The notes under the pieces are model-generated. The model ran no database searches. It was not told the origin of the DNA and worked only from the letters and a program-made list of their open reading frames with translations. A program made the translations under genes and the position numbers. A stretch of DNA of 11,260 bases from Armatimonadota bacterium (lineage in GTDB: Bacteria > Armatimonadota > Zipacnadia > Zipacnadales > FEN-943), in contig JAKORR010000699.1 of the NCBI GenBank assembly GCA_029777735.1, forward strand, positions 1 through 11,260, written 5' to 3'. Within the stretch, counting starts at the first letter, position 1, and the number at the start of each line of letters is the position of its first letter. Shown in pieces: positions 1-6,243 of this stretch.

Positions 1-165
1 CGTAGAGGGCCCTGCATGTGCTATGCCCTGCGCACTGAACTGCGTCAGGCAGTATGCGGGGTCGTCGCCGCTGCCAGGCAGTGGCTCGACGAGTCGGTTC
101 TTGCCTCGGACCTCGGGCGGCTGAACGAAGCGCTCGAGCGGAGGCACAAGCAGGAAGCAGAATAG
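1..165 (+). CDS. C-terminal end of an unrecognised protein (5' end outside the window)
   Basis: An open frame runs in from the left edge and stops at TAG (163-165), leaving 54 visible residues. The segment is Cys-containing at its start (GPCMCYALR) and then turns into a charged, probably helical tail ending in ERRHKQEAE. Codon choice, with G/C-rich third positions, resembles that of the downstream genes, which is why I treat it as coding. I do not recognise the family. An internal ATG at 16 with a weak purine run (AGAGGG) before it would give a 49-residue product instead, but the frame is open to the edge, so a longer protein is more likely. It lies 59 nt before the first radical SAM gene on the same strand and may share its transcript. 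Confidence 0.5.
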   Translation, partial: RRGPCMCYALRTELRQAVCGVVAAARQWLDESVLASDLGRLNEALERRHKQEAE

Positions 166-179
166 GCAAGTGCTTGGTG

Positions 180-197
180 TAGTTGAGATAGTTGAGA
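180..197 (+). repeat. Perfect tandem duplication of a 9-base unit (TAGTTGAGA x2)
   Basis: Two adjacent identical copies of TAGTTGAGA (180-188 and 189-197) lie in the 59-base gap before the first radical SAM gene, 28 bases upstream of its start. The second copy contains a TTG (192) that makes an apparent earlier start in the gene's frame. It could be a pair of same-orientation protein-binding half-sites or simply a slippage duplication; the sequence alone does not decide. Confidence 0.6.
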
Positions 198-210
198 AAG
201 GCTGCTGGAA

Positions 211-218
211 GGGAGGTG
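211..218 (+). promoter_or_regulatory. Shine-Dalgarno site that fixes the radical SAM start at ATG 225
   Basis: GGGAGGTG ends six bases before the ATG at 225, an ideal spacing. The frame is also open from TTG 192, but that codon has no comparable ribosome-binding site, so the ATG is chosen. Confidence 0.8.
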
Positions 219-224
219 CGCGAG

Positions 225-1652
225 ATGCGTGCATGGCATTTGGCCAAGCGGTATGCGGTTAACGTTTTTGTTGCCCAACTGGCAGGAGCGATGGGACGGG
301 CGGATCTGAGGACCCTCATCCGGTTCACCAGACTGGCCGAGCGTGTGGCACCCTACGAGTATCAGCGCCAGCACCTGGCCTGGGTACGCGATTTGTTGCA
401 GCATGATCATCCGGCGGCCAGACTCGCTCTCCGCATCCTGCACGACGTACACCCCAAGGTACGCACTAAGGTGCTCCAAAATCTTTTCGTGCACAGCGGA
501 TGGCTCGGTAGCCGGCGCCGCCAGGAAATGGAGTCTGTTCTCGGCTGTATGGTCCCCTGTGTCATGGTTATCAGTCCTACAATGCGGTGCAACCTCGGGT
601 GCCCTGGCTGTTACGCAGGCGCTTATCGTCAGGAAGAGGACCTGCCCTTCGAGCTGTGGGACTCGATTCTAGAGCAGGCCAAGGACTTCGGCATCTTTTT
701 CATCACTATCTCTGGAGGTGAGCCCTTCGTCAGGGCGGATGAACTACTGGAACTGGCCTGGAAGCACAACGACATGGTCTTCCAGGTGTACACCAACGGG
801 ACGCTGATTGACGAGGCGATGGCCGAACGGCTGCGGCAAGTGGGGAACGTTGCGCCCGCAATCAGCGTGGAAGGATTTGCGGAGCAAACGGACGCCCGTC
901 GGGGCAAAGGTGTGCATGAGAAGGTACTCCGCGCAATGCACGCACTGCGCGACGCAGGCTGCCTCTTCGGCTTTTCAGCCACGACCGTCCGCGACAATGC
1001 TGACCTTTTGTCTTCCGACGAGTTTGTGGACTACTACATCGAGCAGGGCTGCTACTTTGGCTGGTTCTTCAACTACATCCCCATCGGTCGCGGTCCAGAC
1101 CTGGACATAATGCCCACGCCGGAGCAGCGCGACCGGATGCGGAAGCAGACGCTCAAGATCCGGCGCACCAGACCCATCTTCGTGGCGGACTTCTGGAACG
1201 ACGGCCCTCTGACTGGCGGCTGCATGGCCGGTGGGCGAATGTACCTGCACATCAACCATCGGGGCGACGTGGAGCCCTGCGTGTTCTGCCACTTCGCTGT
1301 GGATAACCTGCATAGCAAGACGCTTCGTGAAGCGTTGGCGTCGGACTTCTTCCGAGCGATCCAAAGACGACAGCCCTACTGCGAGAACACGTTGCGGCCT
1401 TGCATGATCATCGATCATCCCCATATCCTGCGCGAGATCGTAGCCTCAACAGGCGCCCGCGCCACAGACGCAGGAGGAGAAGCGCTTCTCACCGAGAAGG
1501 CTCAGGGGCTGGACGACTACGCGCGCCGCTATGCGCTGCTGGCCGACCGGGCTTGGGAAGAGGAGGACTACTCCTGGGCCAAGCCGGGTGGTTTGTTGGA
1601 TCATTCGCGCACGTATCAGGAGCGAAAGGCGGCCACCGCTGCCGGTCAATAG
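225..1652 (+). CDS. Radical SAM protein with SPASM-like C-terminal cysteines
   Basis: This 475-residue cytosolic enzyme should cleave S-adenosylmethionine reductively to start radical chemistry; its substrate is unknown. The 4Fe-4S/SAM motif CxxxCxxC is C122, C126, C129 (CNLGCPGC), and the SAM-contacting GGEP is at 164-167. After the barrel, C333-x13-G347-x4-C352 matches the opening of a SPASM/twitch auxiliary-cluster domain, with further cysteines at 355, 386 and 393. The canonical CX2CX5CX3C block is not seen, so the auxiliary domain is divergent. About 110 residues precede the motif, a basic, probably helical N-terminal region of unknown role. The last 80 residues are charged and carry no motif I recognise. 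The next gene, 59 nt downstream, is a B12-type radical SAM protein, suggesting a shared pathway such as modification of a small molecule, lipid or peptide. No precursor peptide or other partner identifies the product. The family is clear; the function is not. Confidence 0.88.
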   Translation: MRAWHLAKRYAVNVFVAQLAGAMGRADLRTLIRFTRLAERVAPYEYQRQHLAWVRDLLQHDHPAARLALRILHDVHPKVRTKVLQNLFVHSGWLGSRRRQEMESVLGCMVPCVMVISPTMRCNLGCPGCYAGAYRQEEDLPFELWDSILEQAKDFGIFFITISGGEPFVRADELLELAWKHNDMVFQVYTNGTLIDEAMAERLRQVGNVAPAISVEGFAEQTDARRGKGVHEKVLRAMHALRDAGCLFGFSATTVRDNADLLSSDEFVDYYIEQGCYFGWFFNYIPIGRGPDLDIMPTPEQRDRMRKQTLKIRRTRPIFVADFWNDGPLTGGCMAGGRMYLHINHRGDVEPCVFCHFAVDNLHSKTLREALASDFFRAIQRRQPYCENTLRPCMIIDHPHILREIVASTGARATDAGGEALLTEKAQGLDDYARRYALLADRAWEEEDYSWAKPGGLLDHSRTYQERKAATAAGQ

Positions 1653-1694
1653 GTGGCGGTCCAGCGTCGGCCAGGTTTGTGCGGACCTGTGGCC
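1635..1694 (+). other. Two consecutive stem-loops between the radical SAM genes
   Basis: The first possible hairpin pairs 1635-1643 with 1652-1660 (nine pairs, two of them G-U) around the stop codon of the upstream gene. The second pairs 1669-1676 (GGCCAGGT) with ACCT at 1685-1688 and GGCC at 1691-1694, with a two-base bulge. It ends three bases before the Shine-Dalgarno of the next gene. Neither is followed by a T-run, so a terminator is unlikely. They could affect mRNA processing or the relative expression of the two genes. Folding was done by eye. Confidence 0.35.
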
Positions 1695-1711
1695 TAGAAG
1701 GGGTGTCACCT

Positions 1712-3040
1712 ATGGATATCGTGTTGATCGCTCCGAGGCACCAAGGCGTTGAGACGCTTCCTTACCGACCCCAGCAAAGAGCCTTGTTCCCTCCACTGTC
1801 GCTGTTGACAGTTGCGGCGCTCACGCCGCCCGGACATCGAGTGAGCCTCATCGACGAGGGTGTGGAACCGATCCCGGAAGATTTAGAGGCGGACCTTGTC
1901 GGCATCACCGCCACAACAGCCGCGGCGCCGCGAGCCTACGAAATCTCCGACCGCCTGCGTGCCAAGGGCATTCCTACAGTTATTGGCGGTATCCATGCCT
2001 CAACTCTGCCCGACGAAGCCGCCAAGCACGCCGATGCGGTGGTGATTGGCGAAGCCGAAGGCCTGTGGCCACAGGTTGTAAAAGACGCCTCTCTCGGCCA
2101 ACTGCGCAAGCAGTACCGGTCTGACCAATTGCCGAGCCTGGAGGCGCTGCCGCCGCCCAGGCGGGACCTAATCAATCCGCGCAAGTACATCCTACCCAAC
2201 ACTCTGCAAACCACGCGCGGCTGTCCCTTCGCCTGTGAATACTGCTCGGTGACGGTCTTTTTCGGGAATACCTATAGGATGCGCCCGGTGCCAGAGATCC
2301 TAGCCGAGGTCAAGGCGATGCCCCGTGGCCCGCTTCTCCTGGTGGACGACAACATCATGGGAAGGCCGTCCTACGCACGGGAGCTTTTTGCGGTGCTGCG
2401 CGAGACGGGCAGGCGATGGATCGGCCAAGCGTCGATGACTATGATGAAGACCCCGGAGCTGATCAAGGAGGCAGCACGGGCGGGCTGCGTCGCCCTCTTC
2501 GTAGGTCTGGAGACGCTATCCCAGCGCAACCTAGAAGCTATGGGGAAGAGTATCAACGTAGCGACGCGGTACCGTGAGTTGGTAAAGTGCCTGCACGACG
2601 CAGGAATCGGGATTGTGGGCAGTTTCATGTTTGGCCTAGACGACGACGACGAGGGAGTCTTCGAGCGAACTGTGGATTTCGCGCAGAAGGCGAAGATCGA
2701 CGCATGCCTGTTCTCGATCCTCACTCCCTTGCCCGGCACGCGGCTCTACGAGAGACTTTCAAGCGAAGGGCGAATTCTCGACCACGATTGGAGCCACTAC
2801 GACGGTTCCCACGTCATTATGCGACCGCAGAAGATGCGCCCTGAACAGCTTCAGGAAGGCTTCTTCTCCGCCTACAAGTGGTTCTACTCAATACCGTCGA
2901 TCGTTAGTCGTGCCTTCCAGTCGATGGGACGCCACCCCTTTTACTGGTACACGAACCTGGTTTGGCGGAAGTACTTGGTGAACTGGATCGCTGGCATGGA
3001 GCGGCGCAACCGCCAGTCCCTGCACCCGGCGGAGAACTGA
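1712..3040 (+). CDS. B12-binding-domain radical SAM protein
   Basis: This 442-residue protein has an N-terminal cobalamin-binding-like Rossmann domain (about 1-140, with LIDEG and VIGGIHAS segments) followed by a radical SAM barrel. The CxxxCxxC motif is C171, C175, C178 (CPFACEYC), next to the TTRGC lead-in typical of the class. Family members carry out methylations, ring contractions and other steps on tetrapyrroles, hopanoids, antibiotics and lipids. No DxHxxG cobalamin-ligand motif is seen, which is common in radical SAM members of this group. The segment GSFMFGLDDDDEGVF followed by PLPGTRLYE is characteristic of the barrel's second half. The C-terminal 80 residues (YKWFYSIPSI and beyond) are aromatic- and basic-rich and resemble the tail of hopanoid- or bacteriochlorophyll-type relatives, but I cannot assign a reaction. 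The start is ATG 1712, preceded by AAGGGGTG at a six-base spacing; the frame is open further upstream only through the preceding gene. Confidence 0.9.
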   Translation: MDIVLIAPRHQGVETLPYRPQQRALFPPLSLLTVAALTPPGHRVSLIDEGVEPIPEDLEADLVGITATTAAAPRAYEISDRLRAKGIPTVIGGIHASTLPDEAAKHADAVVIGEAEGLWPQVVKDASLGQLRKQYRSDQLPSLEALPPPRRDLINPRKYILPNTLQTTRGCPFACEYCSVTVFFGNTYRMRPVPEILAEVKAMPRGPLLLVDDNIMGRPSYARELFAVLRETGRRWIGQASMTMMKTPELIKEAARAGCVALFVGLETLSQRNLEAMGKSINVATRYRELVKCLHDAGIGIVGSFMFGLDDDDEGVFERTVDFAQKAKIDACLFSILTPLPGTRLYERLSSEGRILDHDWSHYDGSHVIMRPQKMRPEQLQEGFFSAYKWFYSIPSIVSRAFQSMGRHPFYWYTNLVWRKYLVNWIAGMERRNRQSLHPAEN

Positions 3041-3055
3041 GCGCCGGGTTTCTCT
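3024..3055 (+). terminator. Probable intrinsic terminator overlapping the stop codon of the B12 radical SAM gene
   Basis: ACCCGGCG (3024-3031) pairs perfectly with CGCCGGGT (3042-3049), giving an 8-bp GC-rich stem with a 10-base loop that contains the TGA stop (3038-3040). The tail TTTCTCT follows. This is the expected form of a rho-independent terminator closing the + strand genes, although the T-tract is interrupted by C. Confidence 0.65.
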
Positions 3056-3096
3056 CGTGTCCTTGTCACCGGGACAGCCCGCGCTTAGCGCTACCA

Positions 3097-3110
3097 GCGA
3101 AAGCCTTCGC
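3097..3110. other. Small stem-loop in the convergent gap
   Basis: GCGAA-AGCC-TTCGC is a perfect 5-bp hairpin in the 105-base gap (3041-3145) between the convergent blocks. It lies where a terminator for the - strand hydrogenase operon would be expected, but no T-run follows on either strand, so termination by this element is doubtful. Nothing else convincing was seen in the gap. Confidence 0.25.
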
Positions 3111-3145
3111 AACCTACACACTTGCACTTGACTGGTCCCGCATGG

Positions 3146-3565
3146 CTACTCTCCCGACAGCACCTTGCGGATACGATCAATCAGCACGTGGGGTTCCACG
3201 GGTTTGTCGATGACGCCCTGCACGGGTAGGAACTCCCCCGGCTCGTAGGTACCGTCAGACTCGTCCGGGTAAAAGCGAAGGTTCGTGGTACTGTGAATGG
3301 CACTCAGAATGACGATGGGTATGTTGGCGACCTCCGGCGGGTACTGGTTCCGCAGCTTCCAGACGAAGTGAAAGCCCTCTGTGCCGTCGGGCATCATGAT
3401 GTCAAGCAGAATCAGGTCAGGCCGGAACTCGACTACCTTTTCGAAGGCCTCCTGCAATGTGAGGGCGCTGTCCACTTGATAGCCCGCGCTTTCTAACACC
3501 AGGCGTACCGACTCAACTATGTCAGGATCGTCTTCGACAATCAAGATTTTGGCTTCCTCAGCCAT
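3146..3565 (-). CDS. Single-domain response regulator (CheY-like), last gene of the hydrogenase operon
   Basis: This is a receiver domain of 139 residues with no output domain. Acidic pocket residues are E11, D12 and D13, the phospho-acceptor is D55 (LILLDIMMPDG), the switch Ser is S88 (VILSA), and the invariant Lys is K121 (IDKP). All residues needed for phosphorylation are present. The stretch between S88 and K121 is 33 residues, against 22 between the matching Thr and Lys of CheY, so the beta4-beta5 region carries an acidic, aromatic insertion (RFYPDESDGTYEPGEF). No histidine kinase is in the window. ATG 3565 is chosen because GGGGAGG lies seven bases before it; an in-frame ATG at 3568 is only four bases away. 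The start overlaps the end of the protease gene by 8 nt, indicating translational coupling. A role in hydrogenase control or in protein-protein signalling is inferred from position only. Confidence 0.9.
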   Translation of the reverse strand: MAEEAKILIVEDDPDIVESVRLVLESAGYQVDSALTLQEAFEKVVEFRPDLILLDIMMPDGTEGFHFVWKLRNQYPPEVANIPIVILSAIHSTTNLRFYPDESDGTYEPGEFLPVQGVIDKPVEPHVLIDRIRKVLSGE

Positions 3566-4109
3566 CATTGTGCCTCCCCTTCCCCGAGTGTTCGGCTCCG
3601 TCGCTGTAGCCCTCTTCCGGCCCTGGGGCCGGGCTTTGGCCGGCCTGGGCGGCGGTTTGGGTTATCAAGCGCCACACGATATCGACAAGCTCGTCCACGC
3701 GGTTGGCCACAGCATCGCTAAGCCTGTCGCCCGGCAGTGTACTGTCAGGCTGCACACCGACGATCGTCACCCGCGTCGTCAACCCTGACAGCCTCGCCAG
3801 CTCGAGGACGTCGGCCAGCGACACATGGTGCAGCGAGGCCGCCCGCTCGACCACCCGCACGTCGGCCTCGTCAGCCTCGAACACTGCGACGGTGCCGGGC
3901 TGGGTCCCCAGGTCTAGGGCGTCTACGATGATTGCCCAGTCCGCCTCCTCTAGGTCAAAGAGCAGGTTGAGCCCACCCGTGTGGCCCTCTACGACCGTCA
4001 CGTTCTCCATGGGCGACAAATCCGCGATGCGTCGGGCCACGATCACACCCACCGCGTCATCGCTGCGCAGCTCATTGCCCACTCCGAGTACCACGATTCG
4101 GTCAGCCAT
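3558..4109 (-). CDS. Hydrogenase maturation protease (HyaD/HybD/HycI family)
   Basis: This endopeptidase removes the C-terminal extension of the [NiFe] hydrogenase large subunit once nickel is in place. The N-terminal GVGNELRSDDAVG (9-21) is the family signature. D18, D63 (IIVDALD, with D66 nearby) and H94/H95 (SLHHVS) match the nickel-sensing acidic and His positions known from HybD and HycI. The catalytic-type domain ends near residue 150, the usual family length. The remaining 33 residues are Gly-, Ala-, Pro- and acid-rich, look disordered and overlap the start of the response regulator gene. The gene begins 47 nt after hydA, whose product is the expected substrate. The ribosome-binding site is weak (GAGAAG), so its translation may be low, as suits a catalytic helper. 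Confidence 0.92.
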   Translation of the reverse strand: MADRIVVLGVGNELRSDDAVGVIVARRIADLSPMENVTVVEGHTGGLNLLFDLEEADWAIIVDALDLGTQPGTVAVFEADEADVRVVERAASLHHVSLADVLELARLSGLTTRVTIVGVQPDSTLPGDRLSDAVANRVDELVDIVWRLITQTAAQAGQSPAPGPEEGYSDGAEHSGKGRHNDG

Positions 4110-4124
4110 GTTGTTCTTCTCGCT

Positions 4125-4143
4125 CGGGCCTGGGAACAGCCCG
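4125..4143 (-). other. Possible stem-loop between the large-subunit and protease genes
   Basis: CGGGC (4125-4129) pairs with GCCCG (4139-4143) around a nine-base loop in the 47-base gap. On the - strand it is followed by a purine-rich run rather than Ts, so it is not a terminator. It could protect the upstream message or lower protease translation; this is a weak call. Confidence 0.2.
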
Positions 4144-4156
4144 CCAGTCTGCAGTT

Positions 4157-5455
4157 CTAACGCTTAATCTCTACCCGCAGCAGATGAGTGGCGCAGGAAA
4201 TGCACGGGTCGTAGGCCCGCACCAGCATCTCCAGCAGCAGTTGTATCTCGGCGTCAGGCCGATCGATGATCTGTGGCACCAGGGCATGGAAGTCGCGCTC
4301 GATGTTGTTGAGGTTCTGGTTGGTGGGGATGATGCAATTTACGGCCGTTAGTTTACCATCATCGTCGAAGGTATAGTCGTGGATAAGCAGGCCGCGCGGC
4401 GCTTCGTCGACGCCCACACCACGCCCAGCCCGCGGCTTAACGCCCCAGTCCTCCCACTCCAACTCGCGTCCCAGGGTCCACTCGAGGTACCTAATGGCTT
4501 CCTCTACCGAGTGCACGGTCTCGACGACCTGAGCAAGCGTGATGGCGTAGGGGTTGAACAGGTAACTATCGAGCTGGAGCCGGTCAGCGACAGCTAGGGC
4601 AGCCGGATGGAGTTGCTCTTTGTTGCAGCGGTAGCGCGCCAACGCCCCAACCATGTAGGCTCCTTGCTCCGTCTCGGCATGCTTAGCGTGGCTGTGTGGC
4701 ACCACGTACTCGTGGATCTTCTGCCGATAGTCGCGCCGCTCTGTCAGGTCCCCCTGGGTGGACTTGATGGCCTGACACTCATACATGCCGTACTCGTCCG
4801 GGTGCCAGCTTGCCAGTGCCTCACCTTCGCGCTGGAAGTCTGGCAGCTTCACCGTGGCGAAGAGGTCCACGGCCGCCGCCAGGTCCTCCCGTGCCGCCAC
4901 GCAGCGCCTGTGCATGTCCTCCAGAGCCTTGGGATCGGGCAGCTTGGGCATGCACTTGGGCAGATAGGCGCAGGGGTGGATGTGGCGCCCCACGATCGCC
5001 TTGCACAGGTCGTTGCCTAGGCGCTTGAGGCGCAGTGCCCGCTTTACTTCCTCCGGGTGCGACTGCACCAGCGGGAAGACGCTGGGCACCCCCAGGAAGT
5101 CCGGTGCCGCTAGATAGTAGAAATGCAGCACGTGGCTCTGGATCATCTCGCCGTAGTAGGCGATCTTGCGCAGCGCCAGCGTTTGCTCCGACGGCTCGAT
5201 GCCAAAGGCGTCCTCAATCGCGCGCACGGAGGTCGTGGTGTGAGCGATAGAACAGATGCCGCAGATGCGGCAGGAGATATGGGTCGCCTCGTCCCAGCGC
5301 CGCCCCAGCATCATGGCCTCGAAGAAGCGCGGAGATTCGGTTATCTCCAGCCACAACTCCTCGATTTTGCCATTGGAGGCGTTGAGTACAATGTTGCCAT
5401 GGCCCTCAACCCGGCAGATCTCCTCAACAAAGATGCTGAGCTTTCGGTCTGCCAT
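4157..5455 (-). CDS. hydA: [NiFe] hydrogenase large (alpha) subunit, group 3b type
   Basis: This 432-residue subunit carries the Ni-Fe(CN)2CO site that splits or makes H2. Nickel ligands come from two motifs: RICGIC (C65, C68, followed by H72) near the N-terminus and DPCISC (C418, C421) at the C-terminus. E17 in RVEGH is the expected conserved acid. H424 of the DPCxxCxxH motif is the predicted cleavage point, which leaves an 8-residue peptide (LLRVEIKR) to be removed by the protease encoded next. The class is assigned from the partners: a 4Fe-4S beta subunit and an FAD/NAD(P) gamma subunit in the order beta-gamma-delta-alpha, with no HoxF/HoxU, no F420-type subunit and no HdrA nearby. The complex is soluble and couples H2 to NADP(H) or NAD(H); relatives also reduce polysulfide. 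The start at 5455 has GGGGAGGAG upstream and lies 18 nt after hydD. Confidence 0.96.
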   Translation of the reverse strand: MADRKLSIFVEEICRVEGHGNIVLNASNGKIEELWLEITESPRFFEAMMLGRRWDEATHISCRICGICSIAHTTTSVRAIEDAFGIEPSEQTLALRKIAYYGEMIQSHVLHFYYLAAPDFLGVPSVFPLVQSHPEEVKRALRLKRLGNDLCKAIVGRHIHPCAYLPKCMPKLPDPKALEDMHRRCVAAREDLAAAVDLFATVKLPDFQREGEALASWHPDEYGMYECQAIKSTQGDLTERRDYRQKIHEYVVPHSHAKHAETEQGAYMVGALARYRCNKEQLHPAALAVADRLQLDSYLFNPYAITLAQVVETVHSVEEAIRYLEWTLGRELEWEDWGVKPRAGRGVGVDEAPRGLLIHDYTFDDDGKLTAVNCIIPTNQNLNNIERDFHALVPQIIDRPDAEIQLLLEMLVRAYDPCISCATHLLRVEIKR

Positions 5456-5473
5456 GGTAAGTCTCTCCTCCCC

Positions 5474-6241
5474 TTATCGCTGCCCTTGCTGGCGAGACTT
5501 GCGCTCCTCCAGCTCGTAGGCGCAGAAGATGTCGTAACGCTGCAGGAGTTCCTCGGACGTTACTCCGTACTTGGTGAGGACCTCCTCGTGGGCTTCGTCA
5601 TTGGGATTGTCCACAAAGCCCCTACAGGCCTCACACCACGCCCCGTAGGAAGGACAATCTGCCCCGCACCCCGCCCTGGCCACCGGTCCCATGCAGATCA
5701 TGCCCTTCTCAAACACGCACACGTTTTCCTTGCGCTTGCACTCTACACAGACCGGGTAGTTGGGCAGTCTAGGCTGCTTGCCCTGCACGATGTCGAGCAC
5801 GATCCTCAGGAATTCCTCACCCTGGATTGGGCAGCCCGGAATCTCGAACTCCACCGGCACAACCGCGTGCACAGGCCGGGCCGAGATGGTGTCAAACTCC
5901 GCGCCGGCCTCGCCGTACACAATTTCCTTGACCTCGCGCAGGCCGTAGCGATGCTTGAGGGCGTTGACCCCAGCGTTGGTCGCGCAGGCCCCGATGGATA
6001 TCAGCATCCGAACCCGCTCGCGCACCTGGCGGATCTTCTTCTCGTCGTGATGTGTCGATATGGCTCCATCTATGAAGCCCAAGTCGATCATAGCCTCGGT
6101 CCTCTCGGACATAGCCTCGCGCCATTCCACGAAGTCCACCAGTTTTACCACGTCCAGCAACTCCTTCTCGCACTCGAGAATGGCCAGACTGCAGCCCTCA
6201 CAGCCGGTGAAGGAAAACACCGCCGCTGTCGGCTTGGCCAT
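5474..6241 (-). CDS. hydD: [NiFe] hydrogenase small (delta) subunit, group 3b type
   Basis: This 255-residue subunit relays electrons from the Ni-Fe site through Fe-S clusters. Proximal-cluster ligands are C14 and C17 (FTGCEGC), C86 (GACAT) and C137 (PGCP). A second cysteine-rich region, C165, C168, C175, C183, C192, C196, C203 and C206, has enough ligands for two further clusters. No twin-arginine signal or C-terminal membrane anchor is present, so the protein is cytosolic, as in group 3 enzymes. MAKPTAAVFSF at 6241 is chosen as the start because it is the family N-terminus just ahead of the first cluster motif. The open frame extends 22 codons further, into hydG, with an unconvincing sequence. 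The start lies two bases after the hydG stop. Confidence 0.95.
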   Translation of the reverse strand: MAKPTAAVFSFTGCEGCSLAILECEKELLDVVKLVDFVEWREAMSERTEAMIDLGFIDGAISTHHDEKKIRQVRERVRMLISIGACATNAGVNALKHRYGLREVKEIVYGEAGAEFDTISARPVHAVVPVEFEIPGCPIQGEEFLRIVLDIVQGKQPRLPNYPVCVECKRKENVCVFEKGMICMGPVARAGCGADCPSYGAWCEACRGFVDNPNDEAHEEVLTKYGVTSEELLQRYDIFCAYELEERKSRQQGQR

Positions 6242-6243
6242 CG

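Noticed and set aside
192..224. TTG 192 as the start of the first radical SAM gene
   Set aside because: No ribosome-binding site precedes it; GGGAGGTG is ideally placed for ATG 225.
1400..1711. A 104-residue N-terminal extension of the B12 radical SAM protein
   Set aside because: It would lie inside the end of the preceding radical SAM gene in another frame, is Arg-rich and unlike the family, while ATG 1712 has a good ribosome-binding site and begins the normal domain.
2639..2653. GAC-rich short run in the B12 radical SAM gene
   Set aside because: It encodes a normal acidic stretch (LDDDDEG) in a conserved part of the family and is too short to be a meaningful repeat.
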